In this document: piece by piece, positions 42,697 through 53,558 of the stretch
Layout: each line of letters starts with the position of its first letter
Numbering within the stretch: position 1 is the stretch's first letter
NCBI RefSeq assembly: GCF_022701295.1
Contig: NZ_CP033204.1
Coordinates: forward strand, 1 to 64,000
DNA length: 64,000 nucleotides
Reading direction: 5' to 3'
Origin: Sphingopyxis sp. YF1
GTDB lineage: Bacteria > Pseudomonadota > Alphaproteobacteria > Sphingomonadales > Sphingomonadaceae
The notes under the pieces: model-generated
Told to the model about the DNA's origin: nothing
Seen by the model: the letters and a program-made list of their open reading frames with translations, nothing else
Databases searched by the model: none
Position numbers and translations under genes: made by a program

Positions 42697-43653
42697 TTAT
42701 GACCCGCCTTCCGGGGGCTCCTGCACCTCCGCCCCGTCATCGATATCATCCGCAGCGAAATCCTCATCATCCGCATCGAAATCGAAGGTCAGCGTGGTGC
42801 CGGCGGCGGCGCGGCGGGCTTCCTCCAGGCCGATCTGGCGATGGAATTCGGACTCGGTCAGCCCGTCGATCGCGATGCCGAGCGCCTTGAGCCGCCGGAT
42901 CACCGCGATGGTGGCGATCAGCCGCGCGTCGGTTTCCTGCTGCGTCGCATAGTGCGGCTTCGACGCCGCCGCATCGGCCAGCGCCGCCTCTTTGTCGGTC
43001 AGCCATTCCACGCCGTCCTCCTCGCGCTCGCGATCGACGGTCGCGCCGCTGCTGCGATCCCAGGCATCCTCGGCGACATGGTCGGTCCAGCGGCCGAGCG
43101 CGATCGCCTGCGCGTCGGGGCGGCGGCGCGGTTCGCGGCGGTCGCGCCACGCGCCATAGGTGTCGGGGTCGCGATAGCGCAGCAGGAACATCGTCAGCCG
43201 CTCGTCATAATAACGCCGCTCGCCGACCTGTTCGCCCTGAAACCACACCGGGCGTGCGACGCCGTTGAGCGCGCGCGAGAAAGCGGCGTCGGACAGGCGG
43301 CGGATCGCATAGTCGAGCGCGGCATCCCATGCGGCGCGAAAGCTGTAGGCGTCGACGCGGCGGCGCAGGCGATAGGCGGTCGACGGCGACAGCCCGACGC
43401 GCTCGCACGCCTCGGTCACGCAGCCGCATTCGCCGAGCGCATCGATGAAGTCGACCTGCTTTTCGGGCGTCCAGCCATCGCGGCGTTCGCGCGGGGAGGC
43501 GGGGACGAAGTCCTGCGCCGCGCCGAGCGTGCGTGTGTCGTCGGGCGGCGCCCGGCGCGCCTTGGTGATGCGAACGGGACTGCGCGCCTTGTTCGTGCGC
43601 GCCGCGCGGGCGCGAATGGCGGCGAGGTCGGGGAGGGTCTTGTCGTGCTTCAT
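42697..43653 (-). CDS. Terminase-small-subunit-like HTH protein
   Basis: About 318 residues. An N-terminal basic stretch is followed by WTPEKQVDFIDALGECGCVTEACERVGLSPSTAYRLRRR, a helix-turn-helix in the style of phage terminase small subunits, then an Arg-rich region, and a strongly acidic C-terminus (DDEDFAADDIDDGAEV). No portal, large terminase or capsid genes are beside it, so it is not evidence of a prophage. Start at 43653 (MKHDKTL). Function unknown; DNA binding is likely. Confidence 0.75.
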   Translation of the reverse strand: MKHDKTLPDLAAIRARAARTNKARSPVRITKARRAPPDDTRTLGAAQDFVPASPRERRDGWTPEKQVDFIDALGECGCVTEACERVGLSPSTAYRLRRRVDAYSFRAAWDAALDYAIRRLSDAAFSRALNGVARPVWFQGEQVGERRYYDERLTMFLLRYRDPDTYGAWRDRREPRRRPDAQAIALGRWTDHVAEDAWDRSSGATVDREREEDGVEWLTDKEAALADAAASKPHYATQQETDARLIATIAVIRRLKALGIAIDGLTESEFHRQIGLEEARRAAAGTTLTFDFDADDEDFAADDIDDGAEVQEPPEGGS

Positions 43654-43764
43654 CCAGCAGGATGAACCAGACGGGGATTTTTTAGGAAAGGGGTTTTTGG
43701 GGTGGGATGTGCGAAATAGGATTTTCGGGAGTGTGGGGCCACCGGAGGAGAGGGGGGCACTCAT

Positions 43765-43841
43765 CGCGGCGATCTGCGCCTGAACTCCGGCGGCGACTTG
43801 GCCATGATGTGGAGGGGGTTCCGGGCGCGCCTGGGTGGGGG
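43765..43841 (-). pseudogene. Remnant of the 5' end of the 2H phosphoesterase gene
   Basis: Read in the frame of the intact gene it gives RARNPLHIMAKSPPEF against RARNPLYVMAKPPPEV, but the start ATG is changed (AGG) and a 1-base deletion shifts the frame, after which a stop follows. This is a truncated, dead copy next to the A+T-rich island. Confidence 0.75.
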
Positions 43842-43902
43842 AATTCAGAGTGATCTTCTTCACGCGGGCTGCATTGGTGAAGGCCACCAGAATTACTGAA
43901 AA

Positions 43903-45120
43903 CTAAAAGCTACTCATCGCCAGTCGCTCATTCAAGTCTTCTATACAAAGGGCAATATCTTCCTGAAAAATTCGGTTCTTTTCATTGAGACGGCGATGGG
44001 CAGCTACTACCCTACGGTTTGCCTTGTTCAATTTTTTGTCGACCTTGGGCAAATTTTCGAGGCTATCGGCGAAACCCGTGATTCCCTTGTTCGCGCCGTC
44101 AATGCCGTCGTGAAGGGCAGTCAGAGCGTCTCTCGCACCAATAATATCTTCTAAAGGATCTTCGAAATCTCGTGACATATCGATGATTCTCAGAGCATCA
44201 GTTGAAAGTTGCTCCATAATCTTCTCCATATGTACTATTTCATTCTCACACCAGTTTCCAAAATCATCCATTTCTTCTGTCAATTTTGATAATATTTCTC
44301 TCACTTGAGAATTGGATGGTCGGCCAAATTTTGCCATGTCAGATAAATCTGAAGTGGTCGAATTAGTTTTATCGCTAACGGCATTTAACCGCATGCTCCA
44401 TTCATTCAATGAAAGTAAAAATTCTGAATTATGTTCAGAAAAATCATCAACTGCATCCAAAATTCCTATATCTTCATCATCAAAATTTTCCTTTTCTGAA
44501 TTAAAAATCAATTTTGATTGATCTATAACGACTTCATTAGGTTCATCAATGTTATGGTTGTCCGATTTATGGGTTTTTGTATTTAGTATTTTGCCTTCCC
44601 AAGTGTTTGCAAACTTATCTAGAATCAGGTTTATCGAGTTTATTAGGCTGGCATCGTCCACGAAATCGCGTGTGAGGCAGCCTCTGGATTGAGCGCGACT
44701 TTTAAACTCCTGCACTTTCCCGAATTGTACGCCATCCAATTTTGCCATCGGAACATCGGCAGTGCAGAACAAGAACGAGACTCGTATTGGCTCTCCGGCC
44801 TGATGCCTCTCCATTGCCCTATCGAATTCCTCAGCGGTCCCCGATTCTGCGACCGAAGTGGGCGTGCCAAATCGAGCCCACATGACTCCTAGAAAAATAT
44901 CATAGTCGTCTCCCGCTTGTTGATTGATTACGTCTTGGCCCGACGTTCCAACGTCTGCAGCAACAAAATCTTCCCAGCGGAGGCAGTTGAAGAATAGCTT
45001 CTTTGACCGGCCGTTGCGCTGGTTCCAAGATTGAACGATCATAATAATGGCGTTGCGATAGCTAGATACATCGCCGGGGGAAGAGACAAATATATCGATG
45101 ATCTGTCCGACGTAAGACAT
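43903..45120 (-). CDS. DUF4062 protein, candidate defence effector
   Basis: 405 residues. Residues 8-110 form a DUF4062 domain: IDIFVSSPGDVSSYRN (8-22), LRWEDFVAADVGTSG (47-61), DDYDIFLGVMWARFGTPT (71-88) and SGTAEEFDRAM (93-103). DUF4062 is a TIR/SEFIR-related fold seen at the N-terminus of many NLR-like antiphage proteins. The rest is mainly helical with coiled-coil potential and no NTPase motif, so this is a stand-alone member. The gene is much richer in A+T than its surroundings and uses different codons, indicating horizontal transfer. Function (for example NAD cleavage or signalling) is inference. Confidence 0.8.
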   Translation of the reverse strand: MSYVGQIIDIFVSSPGDVSSYRNAIIMIVQSWNQRNGRSKKLFFNCLRWEDFVAADVGTSGQDVINQQAGDDYDIFLGVMWARFGTPTSVAESGTAEEFDRAMERHQAGEPIRVSFLFCTADVPMAKLDGVQFGKVQEFKSRAQSRGCLTRDFVDDASLINSINLILDKFANTWEGKILNTKTHKSDNHNIDEPNEVVIDQSKLIFNSEKENFDDEDIGILDAVDDFSEHNSEFLLSLNEWSMRLNAVSDKTNSTTSDLSDMAKFGRPSNSQVREILSKLTEEMDDFGNWCENEIVHMEKIMEQLSTDALRIIDMSRDFEDPLEDIIGARDALTALHDGIDGANKGITGFADSLENLPKVDKKLNKANRRVVAAHRRLNEKNRIFQEDIALCIEDLNERLAMSSF

Positions 45121-45468
45121 ATGGCGCCCTTTGAAATTTTCTCTAAAAATTCATCAAGAGCTTCTACTAATAAAGATCCGGTTTGTAAGCAAATATCCGG
45201 TTCCAACGGGCGTACAGCGATGGTCGATGTCTAGAATGTATTTGCTGTTCCGTTTCATGAGGCTCTTCAAGCCCGATGTGTTGATTGGCGAGAAAACAAG
45301 CTTCTTTGCGCATCGGATGGTGGTCACCTCCGATGGAGAAGCCTGAACAACGGGATTCCGGGATTACGGTGGCAGGGCGAATTACGGTGACAGGTGCAAC
45401 CATCCCCAAAAGGACGGGCCCTTGGTGGACCACGGCACCCGTCACGCCAGCCAAAGACTTTATTATCC
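45121..45468. other. 348-base gap between DUF4062 and TPR genes; possible mobile-element debris
   Basis: No supportable gene. Its outer part holds the promoter side of the DUF4062 gene. ATTACGGTGGCAG (45363-45375) and ATTACGGTGACAG (45381-45393) form a direct repeat with an 18-base period. In my recollection ATTACGGTGACAG-type sequences border REP-associated tyrosine transposase genes, but no transposase is present here, so this is only suggestive. Confidence 0.4.
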
Positions 45469-46962
45469 TCAATCGAGCGCGGAAAAATGCTTTGCGGCCG
45501 CTGGGTCCAATTGCAGGGCTTCGCGAAGATCCTGCTCGCCGTCCGGCCGGTTCATCTGCTTGCGAGCGAGGCCGCGCCCATATAGCGCGCTCGACATTTT
45601 CGGCTCGATCAGCAATGCCGCGTCATAGTCGCTCAACGCATCGGCATATTCTTTTCTCGCGAGATGAACCCGGCCGCGGCTGTCGAGGATCGCAGCGCGT
45701 TGCTGCGGTGAGGGCGACAGTGAGATCGCCTGATCGCAAGCATCCAGCGCGATATCCAGCTCCATGCCCGCAAGCGCCCTGCCCCAGCAGCGCGAATTCT
45801 GATAAGCAGGATTCTTGGGATCCATTCTTGCGGCATCATCGTAATCGCCGATGCCTTCTTTCCTCCTGCCGGCGTCGTATCTGGCCAAACCGCGCAAATG
45901 TACCCAATCGGCGACCGCCGGCTCGAGCGTGACGAGCTTGCCGAAATCCTGTTCGGCGCGATCATAACTCTGCTTGTCAAACCACCATTTTCCCCTTCGC
46001 GCATAAGCGTGGGGCGCCAAAGACGGCTTCATTTGAAGCGCTCTGTCGAACTCGGGACCGGCTTCGCCATCGCGACCCTGCCGCGTAAATAAAAGCGCCC
46101 GGTCGAGTACGGCTTTGGCATTGGAAGGCGCAAGGCGAAGGGCTTCGTTCAAATCGGCCAGTCCCCCTTCCTGATCGCCTTTCTCGAGCCGCACGGCGGC
46201 ACGATTGTGATAGGCGACATTGTTAGCGGGATCCAAACTTATCGCTTTGTCGAAGTCTCGTATCGCATCGTCAAATCTGCGCAATTGGTAAAGAGACCAA
46301 CCTCTGTCTGCATAAGCGCTGGCACGTTTCGGATCTTGTGCAATTATTTTACTGAATTCCAATATCGATTGATCCAAGTCTCCTGAATATGCAGTAAGTA
46401 TTGCGTCTATGTGTATTACATCCAGATCGTCGGGATTGATTTTTTTCGCTCTATATATAGCAATTTTAGCTGAATCTATGTCTCCTAGTTCTTTGTACGA
46501 ATATCCCAAATTTATCAGGGCCCATAGATAGTCCGGCTTCAATTCTATAGATTTTTTGTAATTTACTATAGATTCTTCATATTTGTATGAGTTGCGATAT
46601 GCATTTGCGAGATTGTAGAAAACAGAGGGCGATTTCGATCCTCCTTCTATCGAAATCAAATAATCCGCAATTGCTCCCTCGTAATCTTTGATCGAGGCCT
46701 TGTGAAAGCCACGGATGGCATAAGCCGACGCTATAAATTCAGCGTCTTTATTTTCTTTAAGGTCGGTTACATTCCCTGTGGCCTGCTTTATTGTTTCGGA
46801 GCATGCTTCGATTTTGGTCTGCACCGAAGGCGCTGCATCGAGGGACGCGCAAACGTCGAAGGGATCCGGCTCAGCCGATTTAACCTGCGACGCGGTCAAC
46901 AAGAACAATGCGCCGCCCAAAGCAAGCGTGCCCCTGGTTATTCTAACCGACTGTGTTGCCAT
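45469..46962 (-). CDS. Secreted TPR protein
   Basis: About 497 residues. Signal peptide near the N-terminus (GGALFLLTASQVKSA) and then at least nine tetratricopeptide repeats, such as SVFYNLANAYRNSYKYEESI and NNVAYHNRAAVRLEKGDQEG. TPR proteins are scaffolds; no partner is known. Composition is mosaic: the 5' half (about 46320-46760) is A+T-rich like the neighbouring DUF4062 gene, the 3' half is G+C-rich like the chromosome. Start ATG 46962 gives the signal peptide. Confidence 0.85.
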   Translation of the reverse strand: MATQSVRITRGTLALGGALFLLTASQVKSAEPDPFDVCASLDAAPSVQTKIEACSETIKQATGNVTDLKENKDAEFIASAYAIRGFHKASIKDYEGAIADYLISIEGGSKSPSVFYNLANAYRNSYKYEESIVNYKKSIELKPDYLWALINLGYSYKELGDIDSAKIAIYRAKKINPDDLDVIHIDAILTAYSGDLDQSILEFSKIIAQDPKRASAYADRGWSLYQLRRFDDAIRDFDKAISLDPANNVAYHNRAAVRLEKGDQEGGLADLNEALRLAPSNAKAVLDRALLFTRQGRDGEAGPEFDRALQMKPSLAPHAYARRGKWWFDKQSYDRAEQDFGKLVTLEPAVADWVHLRGLARYDAGRRKEGIGDYDDAARMDPKNPAYQNSRCWGRALAGMELDIALDACDQAISLSPSPQQRAAILDSRGRVHLARKEYADALSDYDAALLIEPKMSSALYGRGLARKQMNRPDGEQDLREALQLDPAAAKHFSALD

Positions 46963-47036
46963 CGCGTGTTTCGCCCTCGTTTGACCCATGGTGGAGTCCC
47001 GAACAAAGACGTTTGTGACCGATCAGAGCGGGAACA

Positions 47037-49074
<2,038 letters not shown>

Positions 49075-49249
49075 GATGGCGCGGAGGATAGGCGGGGGGG
49101 CAGGGGAAGTCCAGCGGCATCGCCCGCGCTCCCGGCGATATCGCCAAACCCTTGGGTTCCCGAACTAATATGGGTTGACGCGCGCGTCGGGCTTGGCGAG
49201 CGATGAAGGATGCGGGCGAATCCCTCGTCCGCCATTCTGGGGGTCAGTC

Positions 49250-52200
49250 ATGAAGATTTCGATGCGGGCCGCGCTGCGCGGCTCCCTGTGTGCGGCTGCG
49301 CTTGTGGTGGGGATGAGCGCGATGCCGGCGATGGGGCAAAGGCTGAAGTTGGAGGGGGCGCAAATTCCGCTTAGCGATACGGACTGCAGTGAAGCACGAC
49401 GGACGTCGCAATTTCCCACTGTCACCAACGGGCCTCATCCGTGCCAAGTAGACGGAACTCGGACCGTAACCGCAATTTCAGAGACAGTGACTGAAGTCGC
49501 GCCGGTATATCCTGGCGCTCCGCCCCGTTTTCGGGTCGACGGAACGTATCGGGTCGATTTCGATGGTCAGCTTCTACTAGACGGCCGCCCGACCCCCATA
49601 GATCCAACAGATCCACACGACCTTTTCGACTTTTCTGCCAATGTGCTTTTCCCCGATCTTGCCAAGGTGGATTTGTCCGCCAGCTATCAAGGTCGGCTCA
49701 GCCACTTCTTCAGCCCCGGACTAGGGATACAACGCGTCGATGCAGCAAACATAGGTGAGCTGTTTGGCATAAATGGAATGACCTCGCTGGTTCGGAGCAT
49801 CGACGTTAATTTGGGTGAAACCGAGTTTGAAGACGAGCAAAACGGCGTTCTATATGTTGCTTCGTTGTCGACTCCGGACCCGACCGCGATCTCAAACAAC
49901 AGCGTGAATTTTGAAGGGAGATTCCACGGTACAGGCTCGAAAATCATCTTCGGCAAGATCGATGGTGTCGCACGGTTGATCGCGGCACCGGCAGGAGCCC
50001 CTTCTAGCTTTGTCGGCACGGAATCGCCGCTTTTGGATGAGAATGGCGACCCCGTAGGAATTTACCTGTCGCCGTTCGCTCTTTCATATGACATTACGCC
50101 AGTAATTTCGACCCAGCTCGACGAAAACGGCCTGATCACGCCGAAGGTCGAAGTGACCGACGGCATTGAGATGAACGGAAGCCGGATTACCGGACTGACG
50201 GCCGGAGTCGATGCGACCGATGCGGTGAACAAGGCGCAGCTCGATGCCGCGGTTACGGGCGCTATCAATAATTATGTCGACGTTAGCTCTGCGCTCGCCG
50301 TGGCTCAGGCTTCTGGAGTCGAGGCCATCGCGATCGGTGGAGCTGCACAGGCCAGCGGAGATGGCGGCATCGCGATCGGCGGCGAATCGCGCGCGATTCG
50401 AAGTGGGACACTTGCGATCGGAAGTGGAAGTTTTGCGGACGCTTCGCATTCCACCGCGGTGGGGTATGGAGCTGGTGCCTATGGGAACAGCAGCGTTGCG
50501 GTGGGCGACCTGTCTCGCGCCAACACCGGCTCGACGGCGATGGGGTCGCTTGCCGTTGCCTCGGGACGTGCGGCGGTAGCAATCGGCGTTGGGGCGAGGG
50601 CTGAGGTGGACAATTCCATGGCCATAGGTCCGGGTGCTCGAGCCCTCGAACATCTCTCGACAGCGATCGGCACCTTGGCTCGCGCAGAAGCGGAAAACAG
50701 CACGGCGATCGGGTTCGAGTCGGTCGCAAATCGGACAAATAGCGTGTCTTTCGGCAAGCTCGGCGCCGAGCGCCAACTGACCAATGTCGCTGCCGGCACC
50801 CAAGGCACCGACGCGGTCAATCTCGACCAGCTGAATGCGGTTCAGACGGTCGCGAACAATGCACTCGCCAACGCGGCTACGGCGCAGGGCACCGCTGACA
50901 CGGCGCTCGCCAACGCTGCCACCGCACAGGGCGCCGCCGATACGGCGCTCGCCAACGCCGCGACTGCGCAGGATACCGCCGATGCGGCGCTGGCTGCCGC
51001 GACGGGGGCGCAGGGTGCGGCCGATACGGCGCTCGGCAATGCTGCCGCGGCGCAAGGAACAGCCAATGCTGCGCTCGCCAATGCGGCCGCCGCGCAGTCG
51101 TCGGCCAATGCTGCACAGGGCACCGCCGATACGGCGTTGACCAACGCGGCGACGGCGCAGGCTTCGGCAAACGCGGCGCAAGGCACCGCCGACACGGCGC
51201 TCGCCAGCGCCGCTGCGGCGCAGGGCAGCGCCGATCAGGCGATCGCCGATGCGGCGGCCGCGATGGCGAGCGCGTCGCAGGCGAACACCACCGCCGACAT
51301 GGCGCTCGCACGCGTCGACGAGGTGATCGCGCAGGCGGGCAATGTCGTCGGCAACAACGACGGCGGCGCGGTGCCGACCGCGACGGGCAATGGCGCGATC
51401 GCGGGCGGATCGGGTACCGTGGCGAACGGCGAGGGCGCGGTGTCGCTCGGGCTCGACAACCAGGCGAACGGCAATGGCGCGGTGGCGATCGGCGATCCCA
51501 ATATCGCGACCGGCACCGGCGCGGTGGCGATCGGCGCGAACAACAGCGCGATCGGCGACGGCGCGGTCGCGCTCGGCAATGTCAGCACCGCGAACGGCGC
51601 CTCGGCGATCGCGCTCGGCAACGGCGCTAGCGCCGATGGCGTGGGCAACATCGCGCTCGGCGCAAACGCCTCGGCGACCGGCGCGAACAGCGTCGCGCTG
51701 GGCAGCGGGTCGGTCGCCGAGCGGCTCAACAGCGTGTCGATCGGCGCGGTCGGCGGCGAGCGCCAGCTGGTCAATGTCGCGGCGGGCACGGCGGGGACCG
51801 ATGCGGTCAACGTCGACCAGCTCGGCGCGGCGATCAGCGCCGAGGCGGCGCTGCGCCAGCAGGTCGACCTCCAGCTGTCGCAGCGGCTCGCGGTGCAGGA
51901 AACCGCGACGCGCGACCTGACGCTGGGGCTGTCGGCCGAAATGAACGCGCGCATCGCGGCGGACAATGCGCTGTCGACGCGGATCGACGGGCTGACGTCG
52001 CGCCTCGACCAGATCGATGCGAAGATCGGTATCCTCGACGACCGCATCGCCAGCTCGACCGCGGTCGCCTCGGCGCTCAGCGGCAACGCCTTCCTGCCCG
52101 ACATGAAGTTCAACCTGACCGCGAACGTCGCCACGTACGACGGCGCGCATGCAGGGTCGATCCAGATGGGGCTGCTGGTGTCGCCGAACGTCGCGTTCAA

Positions 52201-52273
52201 CGCCGGCGTCGCGTCGGGTTTCAACCGCCGCGGCAAGACCGCCGCGCGCGCGGGGGTGACGATCGGCTGGTAG
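49250..52273 (+). CDS. Trimeric autotransporter adhesin (YadA type)
   Basis: 1007 residues. A signal peptide is followed by an unusual non-repetitive N-terminal domain (about residues 25-330), a first YadA-like head with collagen-free 14-residue motifs (AIAIGGAAQASGDGG, AVGYGAGAYGN) and neck (GTDAVNLDQLN), an Ala-rich coiled-coil stalk, a second head (AVAIGANNSAIGDG) with neck (GTDAVNVDQLG), and a C-terminal YadA anchor (FLPDMKFNLTANVATY to GVTIGW) that forms the outer-membrane barrel. Likely surface adhesin. Start ATG 49250 gives the signal peptide MKISMRAALRG. Confidence 0.92.
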   Translation: MKISMRAALRGSLCAAALVVGMSAMPAMGQRLKLEGAQIPLSDTDCSEARRTSQFPTVTNGPHPCQVDGTRTVTAISETVTEVAPVYPGAPPRFRVDGTYRVDFDGQLLLDGRPTPIDPTDPHDLFDFSANVLFPDLAKVDLSASYQGRLSHFFSPGLGIQRVDAANIGELFGINGMTSLVRSIDVNLGETEFEDEQNGVLYVASLSTPDPTAISNNSVNFEGRFHGTGSKIIFGKIDGVARLIAAPAGAPSSFVGTESPLLDENGDPVGIYLSPFALSYDITPVISTQLDENGLITPKVEVTDGIEMNGSRITGLTAGVDATDAVNKAQLDAAVTGAINNYVDVSSALAVAQASGVEAIAIGGAAQASGDGGIAIGGESRAIRSGTLAIGSGSFADASHSTAVGYGAGAYGNSSVAVGDLSRANTGSTAMGSLAVASGRAAVAIGVGARAEVDNSMAIGPGARALEHLSTAIGTLARAEAENSTAIGFESVANRTNSVSFGKLGAERQLTNVAAGTQGTDAVNLDQLNAVQTVANNALANAATAQGTADTALANAATAQGAADTALANAATAQDTADAALAAATGAQGAADTALGNAAAAQGTANAALANAAAAQSSANAAQGTADTALTNAATAQASANAAQGTADTALASAAAAQGSADQAIADAAAAMASASQANTTADMALARVDEVIAQAGNVVGNNDGGAVPTATGNGAIAGGSGTVANGEGAVSLGLDNQANGNGAVAIGDPNIATGTGAVAIGANNSAIGDGAVALGNVSTANGASAIALGNGASADGVGNIALGANASATGANSVALGSGSVAERLNSVSIGAVGGERQLVNVAAGTAGTDAVNVDQLGAAISAEAALRQQVDLQLSQRLAVQETATRDLTLGLSAEMNARIAADNALSTRIDGLTSRLDQIDAKIGILDDRIASSTAVASALSGNAFLPDMKFNLTANVATYDGAHAGSIQMGLLVSPNVAFNAGVASGFNRRGKTAARAGVTIGW
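50861..51268 (+). repeat. 42-bp tandem repeats encoding the autotransporter stalk
   Basis: Imperfect 14-residue units such as ALANAATAQGTADT repeat about nine times, some followed by single 7-residue units (AQGTADT). All are in frame and preserve the heptad phase of a trimeric coiled coil, within residues 538-674 of the adhesin. The DNA repeats are protein-coding, not a CRISPR array. Confidence 0.85.
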
Positions 52274-52299
52274 GCGCCGGTCGGAACCAGCGCGGGAAG

Positions 52300-52331
52300 G
52301 GGGCGGGGCCGACGGGCCTCGCCCCTTTTTT
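52300..52331 (+). terminator. Intrinsic terminator of the autotransporter gene
   Basis: Arms 52300-52310 (GGGGCGGGGCC) and 52315-52325 (GGCCTCGCCCC) pair with one mismatch around a GACG loop and are followed by six Ts (52326-52331). Confidence 0.85.
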
Positions 52332-52376
52332 GTCGGGGTGGGGCGAAGGGCTGCTTTGGGTGGGGAGCGGCCGTTC

Positions 52377-52528
52377 TTAATCCTCCCTGCGGCGCAGCCG
52401 TGGGGAGGGGGACCATGCGCAGCATGGTGGAGGGGGCGAGGCCTTGGGGGTCGTTTTCAGCCCCCTACCCCTCCACCGCCGCTTCGCGGCGGTCCCCCTC
52501 CCCATCGCTTCGCGACAGGGAGGATTAA
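52377..52528. repeat. ~150-bp inverted-repeat element, copy 1
   Basis: Ends in TTAATCCTCCCTG (52377-52389) and its mirror CAGGGAGGATTAA. Inside, GGGGAGGGGGACC and GGTGGAGGGG on the left arm are answered by CCCCTCCACC and GGTCCCCCTCCCC on the right, so nearly the whole element can fold into one hairpin. A related copy lies at 54141-54298. Non-coding; frequent in sphingomonad genomes and probably a MITE- or REP-like extragenic repeat. Confidence 0.75.
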
Positions 52529-52553
52529 GACGTCCGCTCCCGCCTGAAACCCG

Positions 52554-53513
52554 TCACTCCCCGGCCGCCGGCGGCGCGGCGCCGAGGATGACGCTCTTCC
52601 CCTCGCACCCGTAGCGGATCCACGGCGGGAAGCGGCCGGCGAGCGGCAGCAGCGCCCAGCCGCTGCCCCAGCGTTCGACAAGGCGGAAACGGAGGCCGCC
52701 GACGACGACCTCGGCGCCGTCGGCGATCGTCACGCGCGCGCCGGACTCCTGCTCCGACGAACGGTAGTTGTAACCGGTCATCACGACGGGCGGCGGGGCG
52801 TGGGGGACGAGGCGGTAGACATGGGTGCCGTCCGCGCCCGCGGTCCACACGCCGGGCGGGGTGCGATCGTCGTGATCCTGCCACGCGTGGGCGATGCCGA
52901 GCCGCAGTTCCTTGCCCTTTTCGGGGGTGCCCCGGACGTAGGCGGTGACGCGGCGGTGGGCATAGCGCCGGCTGTCGGCGCGGCCGAGCGGGTTCGGCGC
53001 GAGCCGTTGCGGCACGGCGAGCGGCTCCGAATGGAGGAGCTCGCGCCGGGGCACGTGCATCGCCGAATTGCCGCGATAGACGTCGATGCGCTCGTGGCGC
53101 CCGTCGCGGTCGGCGTCGGCGAGGCACGCTTCGTAGTAGATGGGCGACCAGCGGGGCTTTTCCTCGCCTGGCGGCGCGGTGAACGGCGGACGCGCGATCG
53201 GCAGGCAGAGCGCGCCGGTGTCGCCCATATAGTCGGGCTCGAGCGGGGTGCCCGCGGGGAAGATCAGGCCTTGCGATCCGGGCACGCGCAGCGTCTCGCC
53301 GAGCAGCCAGCCGCGCCGTGCGACCAGCGCGACCTCGTGCGCGACGACCATGTCGTTGGCGAGCGTGATGCCGTCGCGCGACAGCTCGACCACCGCGATC
53401 GGCGCGATATGGGGTTCGTTCGCGGCCTCGCGCTCGCACAGCTCGGGTGCGGCCGAGGTCGGCGCGGCACCGAGGAGCAGGGGAAGGGCGAGGAGGAACG
53501 GAGCCTTGTGCAT
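52554..53513 (-). CDS. Secreted protein of unknown function
   Basis: 319 residues. Signal peptide (PFLLALPLLLGAAPTSA) and then a mainly beta-strand protein with segments such as ELSRDGITLANDMVVAHEVALVARR, HAWQDHDDRTPPGVW and GARVTIADGAEVVVGGLRFRLVERW. No cysteine-rich or catalytic motif; family unrecognised. Two inverted-repeat elements flank it and the next gene. Confidence 0.72.
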   Translation of the reverse strand: MHKAPFLLALPLLLGAAPTSAAPELCEREAANEPHIAPIAVVELSRDGITLANDMVVAHEVALVARRGWLLGETLRVPGSQGLIFPAGTPLEPDYMGDTGALCLPIARPPFTAPPGEEKPRWSPIYYEACLADADRDGRHERIDVYRGNSAMHVPRRELLHSEPLAVPQRLAPNPLGRADSRRYAHRRVTAYVRGTPEKGKELRLGIAHAWQDHDDRTPPGVWTAGADGTHVYRLVPHAPPPVVMTGYNYRSSEQESGARVTIADGAEVVVGGLRFRLVERWGSGWALLPLAGRFPPWIRYGCEGKSVILGAAPPAAGE

Positions 53514-53558
53514 GGCGCGGCGTCTAGCGCCGCGGCGCGCTGGGCGCAGTGCCGCGGG

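Noticed and set aside
42697..43653. A prophage
   Set aside because: Only one terminase-like HTH gene; no integrase, portal, capsid or attachment repeats were seen.
45167..45472. A 101-codon minus-strand frame between the DUF4062 and TPR genes
   Set aside because: It spans the direct repeats, overlaps the end of the TPR gene and looks unlike any protein; more likely debris.
50861..51268. CRISPR-like tandem repeats
   Set aside because: Units are in frame and encode heptads of the adhesin stalk; spacers are absent.
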